A stretch of DNA of 64,000 nucleotides from Ricinus communis (Eukaryota > Streptophyta > Magnoliopsida > Malpighiales > Euphorbiaceae): positions 6,140,501-6,204,500 of the forward strand of contig NC_063260.1 in NCBI RefSeq assembly GCF_019578655.1, in the 5' to 3' direction. Numbering within the stretch: the stretch's first letter is position 1; each line of letters starts with the position of its first letter. Both the position numbers and the translations under genes were made by a program. Below are positions 22,503 to 33,800 of this stretch, piece by piece. Under the pieces are notes generated by a model that did no database searches, was not told the origin of the DNA, and saw only the letters and a list, made by a program, of their open reading frames with translations.

Positions 22503-23200
22503 GAGGACATTTCAAGAATCACGATCGCAATTTGCACTCTGAATGTGCATTTAATGCACTGTCTTAAAGCAAAAGATTGAGTGTTTTGGAAAAAGTTTTA
22601 TAACGGGTCTTTAAGGTTTCTAAATAATAAAAACCATCTCAAAAGGTCTTAAATGGTTAATCAATAACCTTCAAAAGCCTATAATTACTGTACTTTAGTT
22701 TTCTTTCTTCTTGCATACAATTTCTTCAATCTTTGGTTATTGTAAGAGTTTGAATGCTCTTATGAGGTTTGAGTATTAGTCTAAATATGTGGGATTAAGT
22801 TTGAGAGTTAATCTAAATAAAACTCTTTTAAGGGTTGTATATGAGCCATAAAACATAAGTTTAAAGGTTTGGTGGGAACCCTAAACACTAAGTAGGGAGT
22901 GAGCTTGGAAAAACTCTATTTGAAAATAAGTTAGAGTTAATGAAACATCCAATTGGAGGTTGGGGAGTGGATGTAGGGTTGGTTAATACTTGAATCACTA
23001 TAAATAGTGTGTTGTTCTTTCTTCTACTTCCTTTCTTCTATTCTATAAAAATTCAATTGGTATCCATTCTCAACTCTTTTTTTCTAACCTCTATTTCCAT
23101 ATCTCTCATTTCACTCTTTCTATTTTTGTTGTAAGAAAAAGACTACGGGATTGATGGCGATATTTTCTTGCGTTAGAAGCACTGTGTGGAGAAAACATCA
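22503..23200 (+). mobile_element. LTR fragment, family R5 (copia-like)
   Basis: The first 200 bases resemble the reverse complement of 56140-56340: a 'TTGCACTCTGA' word, 'GCACTGTC', 'AAAACCATCTCA' and 'AATGGTT' in the same order. TATAAATA at 22999-23006 is a good candidate LTR promoter. The 3' end is not defined. The gypsy gag block ends immediately to its left. Confidence 0.5.
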
Positions 23201-23604
23201 TAGACTATTAGAAATCCAATCATCCAAATCCTAATCCCAAATTAATAATCATAATCCTTAATTCCCAATTCATAAATTTTAATATTTTATTGTATTATAT
23301 ATTTCCTTTAAAAAAATATATTTTACTTACTATAAAATTCTAATGATTTGGTAAAAACGTGTTTGTATATGATAGACAAATTTATAATTTTATTATTCTT
23401 ACAATATATCATTACCACATGTCTCTTAATTTCTATCTCATTTAACATAAAAAAATTCATATTAGCATTTATAATATATAACCTGTTAAAAACACCATTA
23501 TAATATTTCATTTATAAATTACCTCACTTAATTATTAATTTTAATAGTTCAATCATTTAAATATTATTTTTTTAATAAGTTTAAACACCAAAAAATATAA
23601 TTAT
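23201..23604. other. Gene-free AT-rich DNA
   Basis: Very AT-rich with no coding frame or recognised repeat. Confidence 0.6.
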
Positions 23605-23925
23605 CCACTTTATTTTATAAAATTGTTGATATGCATGCCCTGCAATTACCTAGGTCTCCGTCTTGGTGCCTCTCGTGATAGAATTTCACTTAGTGAAACC
23701 CTATCATTAGCAAAGTTAAAAACTATTTAACTTTTTGGAAAGGCAAATATTCTTTTCTCTGGCAAATGTTTCTTAGCTCTTTATTTTCCATCCATTTTTA
23801 ACATTCGTATGTCAAATGCTAATATTATAAAGAAACATATCAGTGCTTTTTTCTTTTTTTTGGTAGGCGGGAGCAGTACTAATAATTTTATAAGTCCCAT
23901 CCTCCATTTCAAAAAAAATTAGTTA
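23605..23925. repeat. Direct repeat R6, left copy
   Basis: Aligns over about 310 bases with 25714-26015. Anchors are CCCTGCAATTACC, CTTGGTGCCTC, 'GTCAAATGCTAATATTATAA' and 'AGTACTAATAA'. The right copy runs into an exon-like - strand segment that the left copy lacks. Confidence 0.65.
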
Positions 23926-24084
23926 CTTCTGGCATTATGTTTAGCAAATATGAGAGTTAAATAGAGTAAAGGTTTATAAAATAAATGAAGATAAGGTTTG
24001 AAAAGGTAAAATGGAGTTTTTAATTACTTTGTTTGGAATAATAGATGCTACATGAAGATTTCAAAAATTAATAGAGTTCTTTTA

Positions 24085-24345
24085 AAAAAAATAAAATTCA
24101 ATTTAGCTATTAATTTTATTATTCGAGCTCAATTTTAGTTATTTTTTTAAATTTATTGATTTTTAGTCTAAATTTTTAGGTATTTAGCTCAAATTAAGTC
24201 TATTTTGAAAAAAGAAAAGAGTGAGTCATTCTCTCTTGATAAGTGTAAAATAATTAAAAATTATAATAAATTTTAAAATTAGATTTAATACAATGAATAT
24301 AATTAAAAAAATAAGTAGCTCTTAATAATTGATGAACTCAAAGTA
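24085..24345. mobile_element. Half of an inverted-repeat element (family of 50.3-51.4 kb)
   Basis: The sequence AATAAAATTCAATTTAGCTA and the following AT-rich stretch with AAAAAAGAAAAGAGTGAGT match one arm of the foldback elements at 50339-51408. Only one arm is present here. Confidence 0.5.
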
Positions 24346-25590
24346 ATACTCACAAGTACACAAACCGTATAAGAATATAGCGAAAAGACACTCTTAGATT
24401 GATCTCGCAATGAATCGATTGTAGTAAATCTATTATACTAATTAATCATCAAATCAACAATACTTAAATAAAATATAAACACTCTAATCCAAGTTTTGAT
24501 GAGATTGAGAATTATAAAACACTAAGCAATAAAATTAAAATAAAAGATGCAAATGATTATAAAAACTATATGAAAAAAATAGTATTTAGTTTCACTATCT
24601 ATTTTATATTACGCTTGACTATTAAATTAAGAATATAGAAATAGATGAGATGTAATGTTCATTTTCCCTAACTACTCTAACCAATGAAATGATTAGAGTC
24701 CAATTTCAATATTAGGCTAAAACATAGATGATGTTTTTAAGATTTAATTCGAACTTTTTTTTATTCCAATCATCAATATTGGTGGACACAAAATAAATAA
24801 TAACTGAAATTAATAAGTAATATTGAAATGAAAATCATTTATTAATCAAAAGATTCAACAAGGTTCATACAAAATAGAATAGCTAACTAAATACCTAAGA
24901 GAATTTAGCCTAACATCTTAAATCCCAAGATCATGGTAATCAAAGAATCAAACATAGAGTCAAAGAAACGAAATGAGAAACTCCCTCTAGATCCAAGATA
25001 ATCTTCATCGGAATAGAGATGATGATCTTCAATCTTCAACCTTCAAGAGTCTTTAATCTTCAAAGGGAGTACCTTAGAAGACAATGAAAAATATTTCCTA
25101 AAACGAAAACTAACTCACTAAGAAAATGAAGAAAAATGTTTAGAAAAATATCTAGAGAGTGCGAAGAGACTCTCTAGCCTCCTTAATCAATCCTTAAATA
25201 AGAGCATGATGAAAATCCTAATTACAATTTCCTAATGACTAAAATACTCAAAAAGAATGCTAGAGTTCGATATTCCTTAAAGCTGAAATTTTCTGCTAGC
25301 TAGCGGGCCGCATCTACGATGCCTCCCGCGCCTTTAGCAGCAGCTTGAAGGCTTGTGTCTCCTGCTAGGTAGCGGGACTTGACTACAAGATTTAATTTAG
25401 GTCCTTCAACTTTTCATTTTTTCTCGTTTTGGTCCAAAAGCTTCATTTTCACTCCAAATCACTTGAAATTTAATAAATACATCTAAGTGAGATATTTTTT
25501 TCCAATATTCATCAAATTAAACATAGAATTACATAATTTAAGCTCCAAAAATTCTAAATAAACTATGTATAATTTAGACTTATCACTCTA
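24346..25590 (+). mobile_element. LTR-like repeat R3, + copy
   Basis: This stretch starts with CTCACAAGTACACAAACCGT, ends with ATTTAGACTTATCA, and has no coding frame. An inverted relative lies at 47640-48740; both share a 'CTAGATC' region next to a CTTCAATCTTCAA-type segment, and an 'ATCATGGTAAT' region. Its architecture is like R2, which also opens with a block of this kind and closes with ACTTATCA. A GC-rich patch (CTAGCTAGCGGGCCGC) lies at about 25296-25380. It is probably an LTR or solo LTR of a gypsy lineage. Confidence 0.5.
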
Positions 25591-25713
25591 TAAAATTGAG
25601 AGTTAGCAGACTTAGCTAGAATACTGAATTTCGGGCTTTAAAGTGAGTTTTTATAAGAGCTCTTTCTATTATTGGCATAAGAGTTTCATTTGGTTTCATG
25701 ATTATAGCAGCTT

Positions 25714-26015
25714 CCACTTTATTTTGTAAAGTTGTTCACTTGCAAGCCCTGCAATTACCACAGTCTCCTTCTTGGTGCCTCCCCTCATAGAATTTTACTT
25801 GGTGGAACTCTATCATAAACAAAATTATAAACCTTTAGCTTTTCTAGACATACAGAAACTCTTTCTTTGGCAGATGTTTCCTTACCTTTCTATGTTTTAC
25901 CCATTTTTAACACTTTTACGTCAAATGCTAATATTATAAAGAAACAAATGCGTGCTTTCTTTTAGTTGGGTAGGAGGAGTACTAATAAATTTATAAGTCA
26001 CATCCTGCATTTCAA
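25714..26015. repeat. Direct repeat R6, right copy
   Basis: Second copy of 23605-23925, about 1.8 kb away. The DNA between the copies is filled with transposon sequence (24085-25590). Confidence 0.65.
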
Positions 26016-26024
26016 AAATCTTAC

Positions 26025-26300
26025 TTTCTAAATAGTACTTCATTCCCAAACAAGGATCAGAGGTTTTCAGTACTTTATAAAACCCTAAAAAATCTTGAAG
26101 AACTTCCATCCAAATAGGCTGACAATGCAAAGATTTTAACATTTCAAATATGCTTTTACAACCAATCTATAAAAGAAAACTTAGCAGAACCATGTCAAAC
26201 CAAAAAAGCAACAATGTGCATCAAATTTTGATGGAGTTAGTGCATAAACCGGCTTGTGAACCAGTTCTAGTGTCCATTGCCACTCGGCCTGAGTGGAAAA
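26025..26300 (-). pseudogene. Exon-like fragment of an unrecognised gene
   Basis: On the - strand 26142-26025 is an open stretch with coding-like character ('LHCQPIWMEVLQDFLGFYK', 'TSDPCLGMKYYLE') that stops at a good splice donor (AGAAA|GTAAG). Upstream, near 26300-26190, an acceptor-like TTTCCACTCAG precedes 'EWQWTLELVHKPVYALTP'. I do not recognise the protein, and no complete gene can be assembled. It may be a gene relic whose intron is duplicated as repeat R6. Confidence 0.3.
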
Positions 26301-26602
26301 GGAGAAGGGAGCGAAATTGCTGGTAATGAAACGCCTTGAGCATCCAATGACTCAATGCTGGTCCTATGCATGAAGACTATGCTTTTTACGATATATTTTA
26401 GTTATGGCTATACCTATTTAAGTTGTTTCCTTTTCACAAGTTTGCCATTATTGACAAGAATACTATAAGTACTTTTTACTTTTTAGGGTTTGTACCAAGA
26501 CTTTATCAACTCTTATAAAATATTATTCAAACCTTTTGGTGCCTAATTCTCTATGAGTTTTTCTTTTTTAACTTGAACCATAAGTTTTAGTCGTATGACG
26601 AT

Positions 26603-26610
26603 CTCTTATC
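26603..26610. repeat. 8-bp target duplication of the hAT-type MITE (left)
   Basis: CTCTTATC, repeated exactly at 27337-27344 on the other side of the element. Confidence 0.85.
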
Positions 26611-27336
26611 TAGACATGGCCTCGGGCCGGTTCAGAACCAGAACCAGTCAAATCTAGAACAGGCTCGAACTGGAACTGAAACTAGAGGGGGTGGTTCAGG
26701 GCCGGTTCAATACTTACTGGAACTGGCGATCCTGATCTTGAACTGCCAGTTTTAAAAAAATTAATAACAGTAAATAATAAAAGTACTTATTAAAATATAA
26801 TTTGATTATTATTTTAATTAAGAATAAATTGACTTCTTTTAAATGTTAATAATAACACATATAATAATAATTATAATAAATATAAATAATATTAAAAAAT
26901 ATTTGATGAATGAAAAATGATAATGAACAAAAAGTTAACAATAATAATAAATAAATAAAATTTATAAACGAAGAAAATGAATATTTATTCGACCATACAA
27001 GTGAAGAGACTTCAACTTCCAGCATATGAAATAATTAAGGAGGTAATAAGTTCTTAAAAAATAGATGAAAGAACTGTGAGTTTTGATTCCTTTAAACTCC
27101 AAGAGGATATAGGTAGACACTTTAATTTTTGATAAAAAAAATTAAATTCAAATTCTATTTTTCTTATTTTAAAAAAAAATATTTTATTTAGTCTACTTGA
27201 ACTAGCTGGACCGAATCCGTAAACCGAAACTAGCTTGTTCCAAACTGGCCCTAAAGCACCCAAAGGGCGGTTCCCTTCTAGTTCAATAGAAAGAACTGTG
27301 AACCCCCGATTCTGGCCTGAACCGTGGCCACCCCTA
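26611..27336. mobile_element. Non-autonomous hAT-type element (MITE)
   Basis: The 726-bp element begins TAGACATGGCC and ends GGCCACCCCTA, whose reverse complement is TAGGGGTGGCC (8 of 11 terminal bases match). Identical 8-bp words flank it. Ends of the CAGGGGTGGC type with an 8-bp duplication are the signature of hAT transposons. Inside are GGTTC/GAACC-rich ends and a core of AT-rich DNA without a transposase. It lies about 530 bases beyond the stop codon of the receptor kinase gene. Confidence 0.85.
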
Positions 27337-27868
27337 CTCTTATCGAACTACATGCTCCGTCAAATTGAGGAAAAAGATTAATCTACATTCCATTCACGTT
27401 ACCTATATAGGCATCTTAAATTTCATGCCACTTAAACATAACTAATGAACTTGTTTGTGCGGCTAAGACATAAATTTATTAGTAACAGTTAATTACCTTT
27501 TCAAAGGAGGCAATTGCTTAAAGTCAGACCTTGCTTAGTACTACAGATATTTTATGGGAAAGAAGAAGAAATGAGAATAATGCTAAACTGAATCAGGAAT
27601 AAATGGTATTCTTTGGCTATGAAATCAATAATATAAGCAACACTTTCTTAATTGCTTGGTTTCATGTAATGTGGTAAACGTGTAATTATATACAGTCCAT
27701 AATTTACTTGGCCCTTCCCAACTACTATACATTTTTGACAGTTGGTACAGCCATTGAGCCAAATGGCCTGGTGGCTCAACGCCTGCCTGTCTTTGAAAAT
27801 TTTTCTGGCGTACCCAAGACACATACTGATAGTCTGATATACAACACTAACAGCTATTTTGGGCTAAC
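27337..27868. other. 3' flanking region of the receptor kinase gene
   Basis: Non-coding DNA between the hAT-type element and the stop codon at 27869-27871 (- strand). It should contain the 3' UTR, but no single polyadenylation signal stands out. Confidence 0.5.
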
Positions 27869-30800
27869 TCAAGCAACTTTTAAAAGATTAACAGTCTCTT
27901 CTGCTTCTAGATGTGAATTGGATTCTGCTAAACTAACTCTTAAAATTCGATCAACCTCTTCTATGTCTATATATGAATTTGAGGAATCGGTGTATGGACC
28001 ATTTGTGGATAGGCTATGTGTCTGGCTTGGGTTCTGCCAGAAGTGATTTCTTATAGCCTTGTATTTTGAGTTGATGGCTGAAAATCCAGGATCAGAAAGA
28101 AGGTCCTGAACAGCAGTTCGACCTTCGAGCATACTGACAACTTGAGACATTGTAGGCCTTAGTGTTGGGGAAGCATTGGTGCATAAAAGTGCTACATTTA
28201 GCATCACCATTGCTTCTTCTGATGAATAGGCTGACCCTAACTCTGGATCAACCAACTCCAGCAGACTTCCTCTCTCTTGCAAAACATAAGCCTGAAATTG
28301 AGTGAACCCCAAACAAGTCAGGATGCGATATTGAGTTCAATGCAACACGACCTTAGAAGCTGAGCAAAAACATAGAATACAAATTAAGGAAATGAATCCT
28401 GATGGATACTCGAATTTTTCATGTTAAACAAGGAAGAAACTAGAAAAGGTCCAATGGAGAAATGGAGAAAAGGTTTTGAAGCAATTTTGTTACCCAATCA
28501 AGGAGGTAAACAAATTCTTCCTTTGGTCTGTAATTTGTGTTGCTCTTTCCACTGACAATTTCCAATGCAACAACTCCAAAGCTATAAACATCTGCTTTGT
28601 TAGTTAAATAGCCACGCATTGCATACTCGGGTGCCATATAACCACTGCAAGATTCAAAGTCACAGAATATGATACAGAGCTCATATTTAACCACAGTTAA
28701 AGGAAAATAACATAGAATATTCTTACACAAGAACTTACATAGTTCCAGCAATCCGAGTACTGATGTGGGTGTTTTCATCTTCATTTAGCTTCGCCAAGCC
28801 AAAATCTGAAATCTTGGCATTCAGATCCTTATCAAGTAACACATTGCTTGTCTTGATGTCCCTGTGCACAATTTTTATTATCGACTCTTCATGGAGGTAT
28901 GCCAATCCTCTAGCCACACCTAGACAGATTTTCTGCCTGGTTGGCCAGTCCAGTTTCAACCTGCTTGTTGAATTCTTCCCTGTGAATAATTGAAACAAGA
29001 GCCAATTAGTTTTCCTGTAGCATTAAGAAAACTATTATTTAAAGTTGTAGGCATTTTTGCTTAAATACAAGTCCAAAACTCACCAAAAAGAGCACGGGAC
29101 AGGCAGTTATTTTCCATGTACTCATATATAAGCAACAATTGATTCCCTTCCACACAGCATCCATATAACTTTACAAGATTTGGATGTTGCAGTCCAGAGA
29201 TCATCCCAATTTCATTCACGAATTCACGGTTCCCTTGCTTAGACTTTGAGGAGAGCTGCTTAACCGCAATTATAGTTCCATCTGATAGTAGACCCTGCAT
29301 TCAATAGTTATATAAGTTCCAATCTGGAATTGTTAGTTGACTGCATATTTTCAGCTGAACATGATACTTCTGCTTTTCTCTGATTCACTTCTGGTTTTTA
29401 TTCAGATTCATACTGACAAATAACTTTATATGCCAAAAATGCTTTGGGGAATCTAATCTTAATTTAGAGATAAATCCAGAAGGCCCTTAATCCATTTTTC
29501 TTGGAGTTGTAGCCTGTCTGAAACACTTTAAGACAAAACTGAAACTTGCAATTCAAATATAATATGGTGAACATTCATATGTTCTGTAAATTAACTCTGC
29601 AATATTTTCTTTACAATTTTGTTTCCTACAACTTCCAGATGTTATCAAATAATGAGTTGAGACAATTTATGAATGTCAACGCAAAGAGGATTATTTAAAT
29701 TTGCATTTCAGAGAGAACATTTAACATAAATGATGAAAATAGTGAAGTTACCTTATAAACAGAACCAAAACCACCTTCACCAAGTTTGTTTGCTGGATCA
29801 AAGTTCTTAGTGGCAGCTTTTATCTGTCTTAGTGTGAATATTCCTGTTTGGAGATCTAGACCTCTCAGCTCTGCCAGAAGGCACTTTTGTAAGTCAGTAG
29901 ACAGTATATCATTTTATTGCATGTGATCTTTTGCAAATAAAGAAAGCAAATGCCCATTAACCCACTCTCTTCAGTGTTTCTGCGCTATTACAACTTATTT
30001 TACTGTGGATGCAAATTATTTCGTAAGCTCCCAAGAGGAAACGAAATGGTTCTTTATTAAATTGAAAAAGGATAGGAAAAAATATTGCATTGGATGAATC
30101 CATGTGATTGTCCAATTACATACACTCAATGCATAATTGTCTGGAGTTGGCTCGCAGGAGGTTTTCTTACTGTTTTTGGTTCAAGAAAGTTCAATAACAT
30201 ATAAAATTAACAATGATTGAGAATTTAGAAACTGACCTTATGTAATGTTGGACACACAAATTCCATGTAAATAATAATTAAGCATGCAATGCAATGTACA
30301 AAAGAGACTTTCAGAATTCAGAGAAAGCAGAAAACCTGAAAGGTATAAGTTTGAAGGGAAGGGTTCGGTTAAGTTTCATTCTTTTACCCATCCAAACAAA
30401 TAGTTCAAGTGGAATTCTTAATACCTTTATCTGCAGATACATTGTCTCCTAGGCAGCCTTTCCTCCACATGATGCCCAGGATCAGAAGGACAAGAAATAC
30501 TGCTGCAGACACAGTGGTAGCCACTATGATGACATTCTTTTTGTCATTATCTGAAGGTGGTTTGAAGTCTGTGAAAGAAGATGAACTACTGCTGATCAAT
30601 GAATCTTATGGAGATAGTAACACAAAGTTCACCTAGAGGTAAGAGCTGATTTTTAGAATTGCTAAAGTCATGATTAAGATGTCATCACTAGTTGTCCCTT
30701 GTGTTCTTTCTAAACCAGTCTACAGTCAGCATATTCAGCACACCTTGCTGAAAGTAAATTGTCATCAGGAAATTCCAAACATGAGGGTATATACCTGCTA

Positions 30801-33800
30801 ACTATGCTATTTACTGACTATGCGAACAAAAAGTAGATAGTGAGGTTCTAATGGGGAAAAAAGAATAGAAAGGAAATTATTAGTGAGATTTCGTTACACT
30901 TCTATGGGCACATCACACAATGGATATAAAATGAATATCACAAATATAGTATCTGAGAGAAAAAAAAAAGACCTCATTAGAATATATCACAAGATGCAAA
31001 GCATCTCTAGTATGGCAATTTTCATGCTACCAATGTAGGTTGTGAGACGGGACATTACTGGTCCAGATAATCTTTAGACATTTTCAAGCTCAGGCTATTT
31101 GAGTGCAAAAATAGTAAAACCAGAAGAAACTTCAGTTGCACTTACTCGGATCTACTGATATAGCTGATATAAGAGGCCCATAAATTCCTCTAACTGGTAT
31201 GCCTGTTGTCCCTCTTCCAGCCCAATAAAAGTGAATCTTTAATGTATGGCTCGTTACAGCCACAGTAAACATCTTTACAATAGGCCTACCAGTGCCACCA
31301 GCCTCTTCTGCAATGTTAAAATCTTTCAAAACCAACTTTTCCTGCATATGTACAAGTCGTAACTAATAAACATCTATGGATGAAAAGTTCATACTTTGAC
31401 AATGAAATTTAGTTACCTGGATGTACACATCAAATATACGCTTCCCAAGACTATTGAATGTATTGTCATCAGTGAAGACAATCTCTGCAAAATGAAGCTT
31501 TACAGTATAATTTCCATTTATGAGGCAAAGTCCATAGTAGCTGAGAGAGAGAGGAGAAACGCGGGCCGTTTTATATAGTTGTGCATCAAGAGCAGAGACA
31601 TTGGATATAGCAGAAGTGTTGATCTGAATATAGGGATCAGCATCAATGTCATTGTCCATGAAATTCCCAGTGCTGCTAAATGCCCAGTTCTGACTTGAGT
31701 AATACATGGAAGCACCTCTTGCTTCCAAATCAGCATTATATGTGATGTTACTACCAGCAATTATCTCTTTGCCTCCACAATTTATATGCAAGGCATAATT
31801 ATCTGATAACAAAATGACAATAAAAATAAGAATTAAGATGCATAAATATTTGTCAGACAAAGATGAAATGAAGTCAAAGTGGAAAAACTATTTTAATCAA
31901 ATGAGAGCTAACAGGATCTATCCAGTTTAACTGTAGACTAGCTAGCTTTTTTAGCCCAATTTCCCCTCTTTCCTGCTTAATTTAGTTTCTCAGCATTGAT
32001 AAACATGATTAAACCAAATCCTGAATTCCCATTTCTTCAGCAATTGAATATTATTAATGAGTAAAATCGTAATTATGTCCTGCAGTTCAATCATTCCTGG
32101 ACTATGCATGGTCAAAGAGCATTTTATATTACAATCAAATGATGTTAAAAATACTTGGAGATTCCTCAATTGAAAATTACCATTATTCTTCAATGAGAAT
32201 TTAAGAAATATCAAGTCAAACCCACAAATCTACTTGTATTAATTTAGTATTCACGCCTGAGGATAAGGTAGAGAATTAAGGTATGTAAAGATTCAACTAC
32301 TCCAATTCAAGTCCTTTCTCCTCCCTAATTCCAATAATAAACTGACTTTGCCAGTTAACAAATGCAGTGCATTTTGTATATGTATATGCATAACCTTATG
32401 AACACTATTTACTCACTTGGTTTACTTGAACATGGAAAGTTCTGTTTCAGGCATGAATGGACTTTACTTCTGTGACAAACGAAAAAGTGATATCAAGTAC
32501 TCTCCATCAGCTGAAATTATATAGGACTTCAAAAGCGAATATCTAAAGGGAAAAGGAAAATAGAAATGGGCAATAACAGTTTCTTTTTCAGGTGCAAACA
32601 TTTGATATAGCGCACACAAGATTCTTACAATTTGTTTGTAGATGAAGAGTAACTCTCCACTAAGTTCCTGCAAAAATAGGAAACGCTTCAGTAAGTTTCT
32701 GATAAATAAGGAATAAGATCAAAGGATAAAGAAGAATATGAAGACATTTTTATTATACTCACACACTCCCTCGAGGGCATTCAATTTGGCTTGAACTATC
32801 CCAAGTGAAGTTGTTATCAGAAATATCCCTACAGAAGAACCCCGGAAAAGCATCAACATTTATGATCTATAGAATCCAAATGTTTAGCTGTAGCAAACAC
32901 TATATTCATACAATTTTCAATGTCAGTGTGTGCTTAATTTGACATCACAATTACCATGTTTATATTCAATTATCTGACACCATTTTCACGTCTTTACGAT
33001 CGCATATTTAAGGTGCTTGAGAAGCAAATGTTTTGAAAAAGAAGCATTGCGTGATTGTTGTTGGAACAGGACTATGCTGGGGAGAAGTGAAAATTTAAGC
33101 TTGAAAATAAATGTAAAGGAAATAAACATACACATTCTTGTTCCTCTCAAGCACCCACTCAGGTATAGGTCCTGTGAGCTTGTTTCCCGTCAAGTACCTA
33201 AGAAAACAATAAATAGCAATTGTAATGTTAACTCAAGAGCATACAGGAAAATATTTATGCCATTTACTTGGGACATTCACTTACATAAAATCTACTTTCG
33301 CCAAATGGGAAAATGTTGCAGGAATTTCTCCAGTCAGGTTATTGAAGCTGAGATCTCTGCATTGGTAAAGAAAACAGATGGTCAACTATTTTAAAATCAG
33401 TAAAACTTCTAATAGTACAGCAAGGATTTAGAAGAGCTTTTATTCAAGTAAGTAAACAATAGAAGCAAATTGCATCATCCACTCTTAAGGACTCATTAAA
33501 GCCTTTCATCACTTACAGATTTTTCAGCTTTTTCATGTGCCCTATATATTCTGGGATCTTTCCAGACAGTAAGCACTTCCTAAGTATCCTGCATTTGACA
33601 ATTGATGTACATATTTATTAACTACACCACAAGAACACCGAAGGAAATAGTACAAGAATAAGAATGTTTTCGATAAGAATATCTCTAACTTACAGTGTTT
33701 TCATGGACTCCATATTATCCAAATGTGGGAAACTTGAACTTTGGCCTTTCAGGTCACTGATCCGCCTGTAAACCATAGAAAAGCAAAATCATAACCTTAA

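Noticed and set aside
27708..28046. Open + strand frame of 112 codons
   Set aside because: It is the antisense shadow of the last exon and 3' region of the receptor kinase, whose - strand frame is strongly supported by kinase homology.
33017..33394. Open + strand frame of 125 codons
   Set aside because: It runs antisense across LRR exons 12 and 13 and their introns; the - strand exons have conserved LRR sequence and correct phases.
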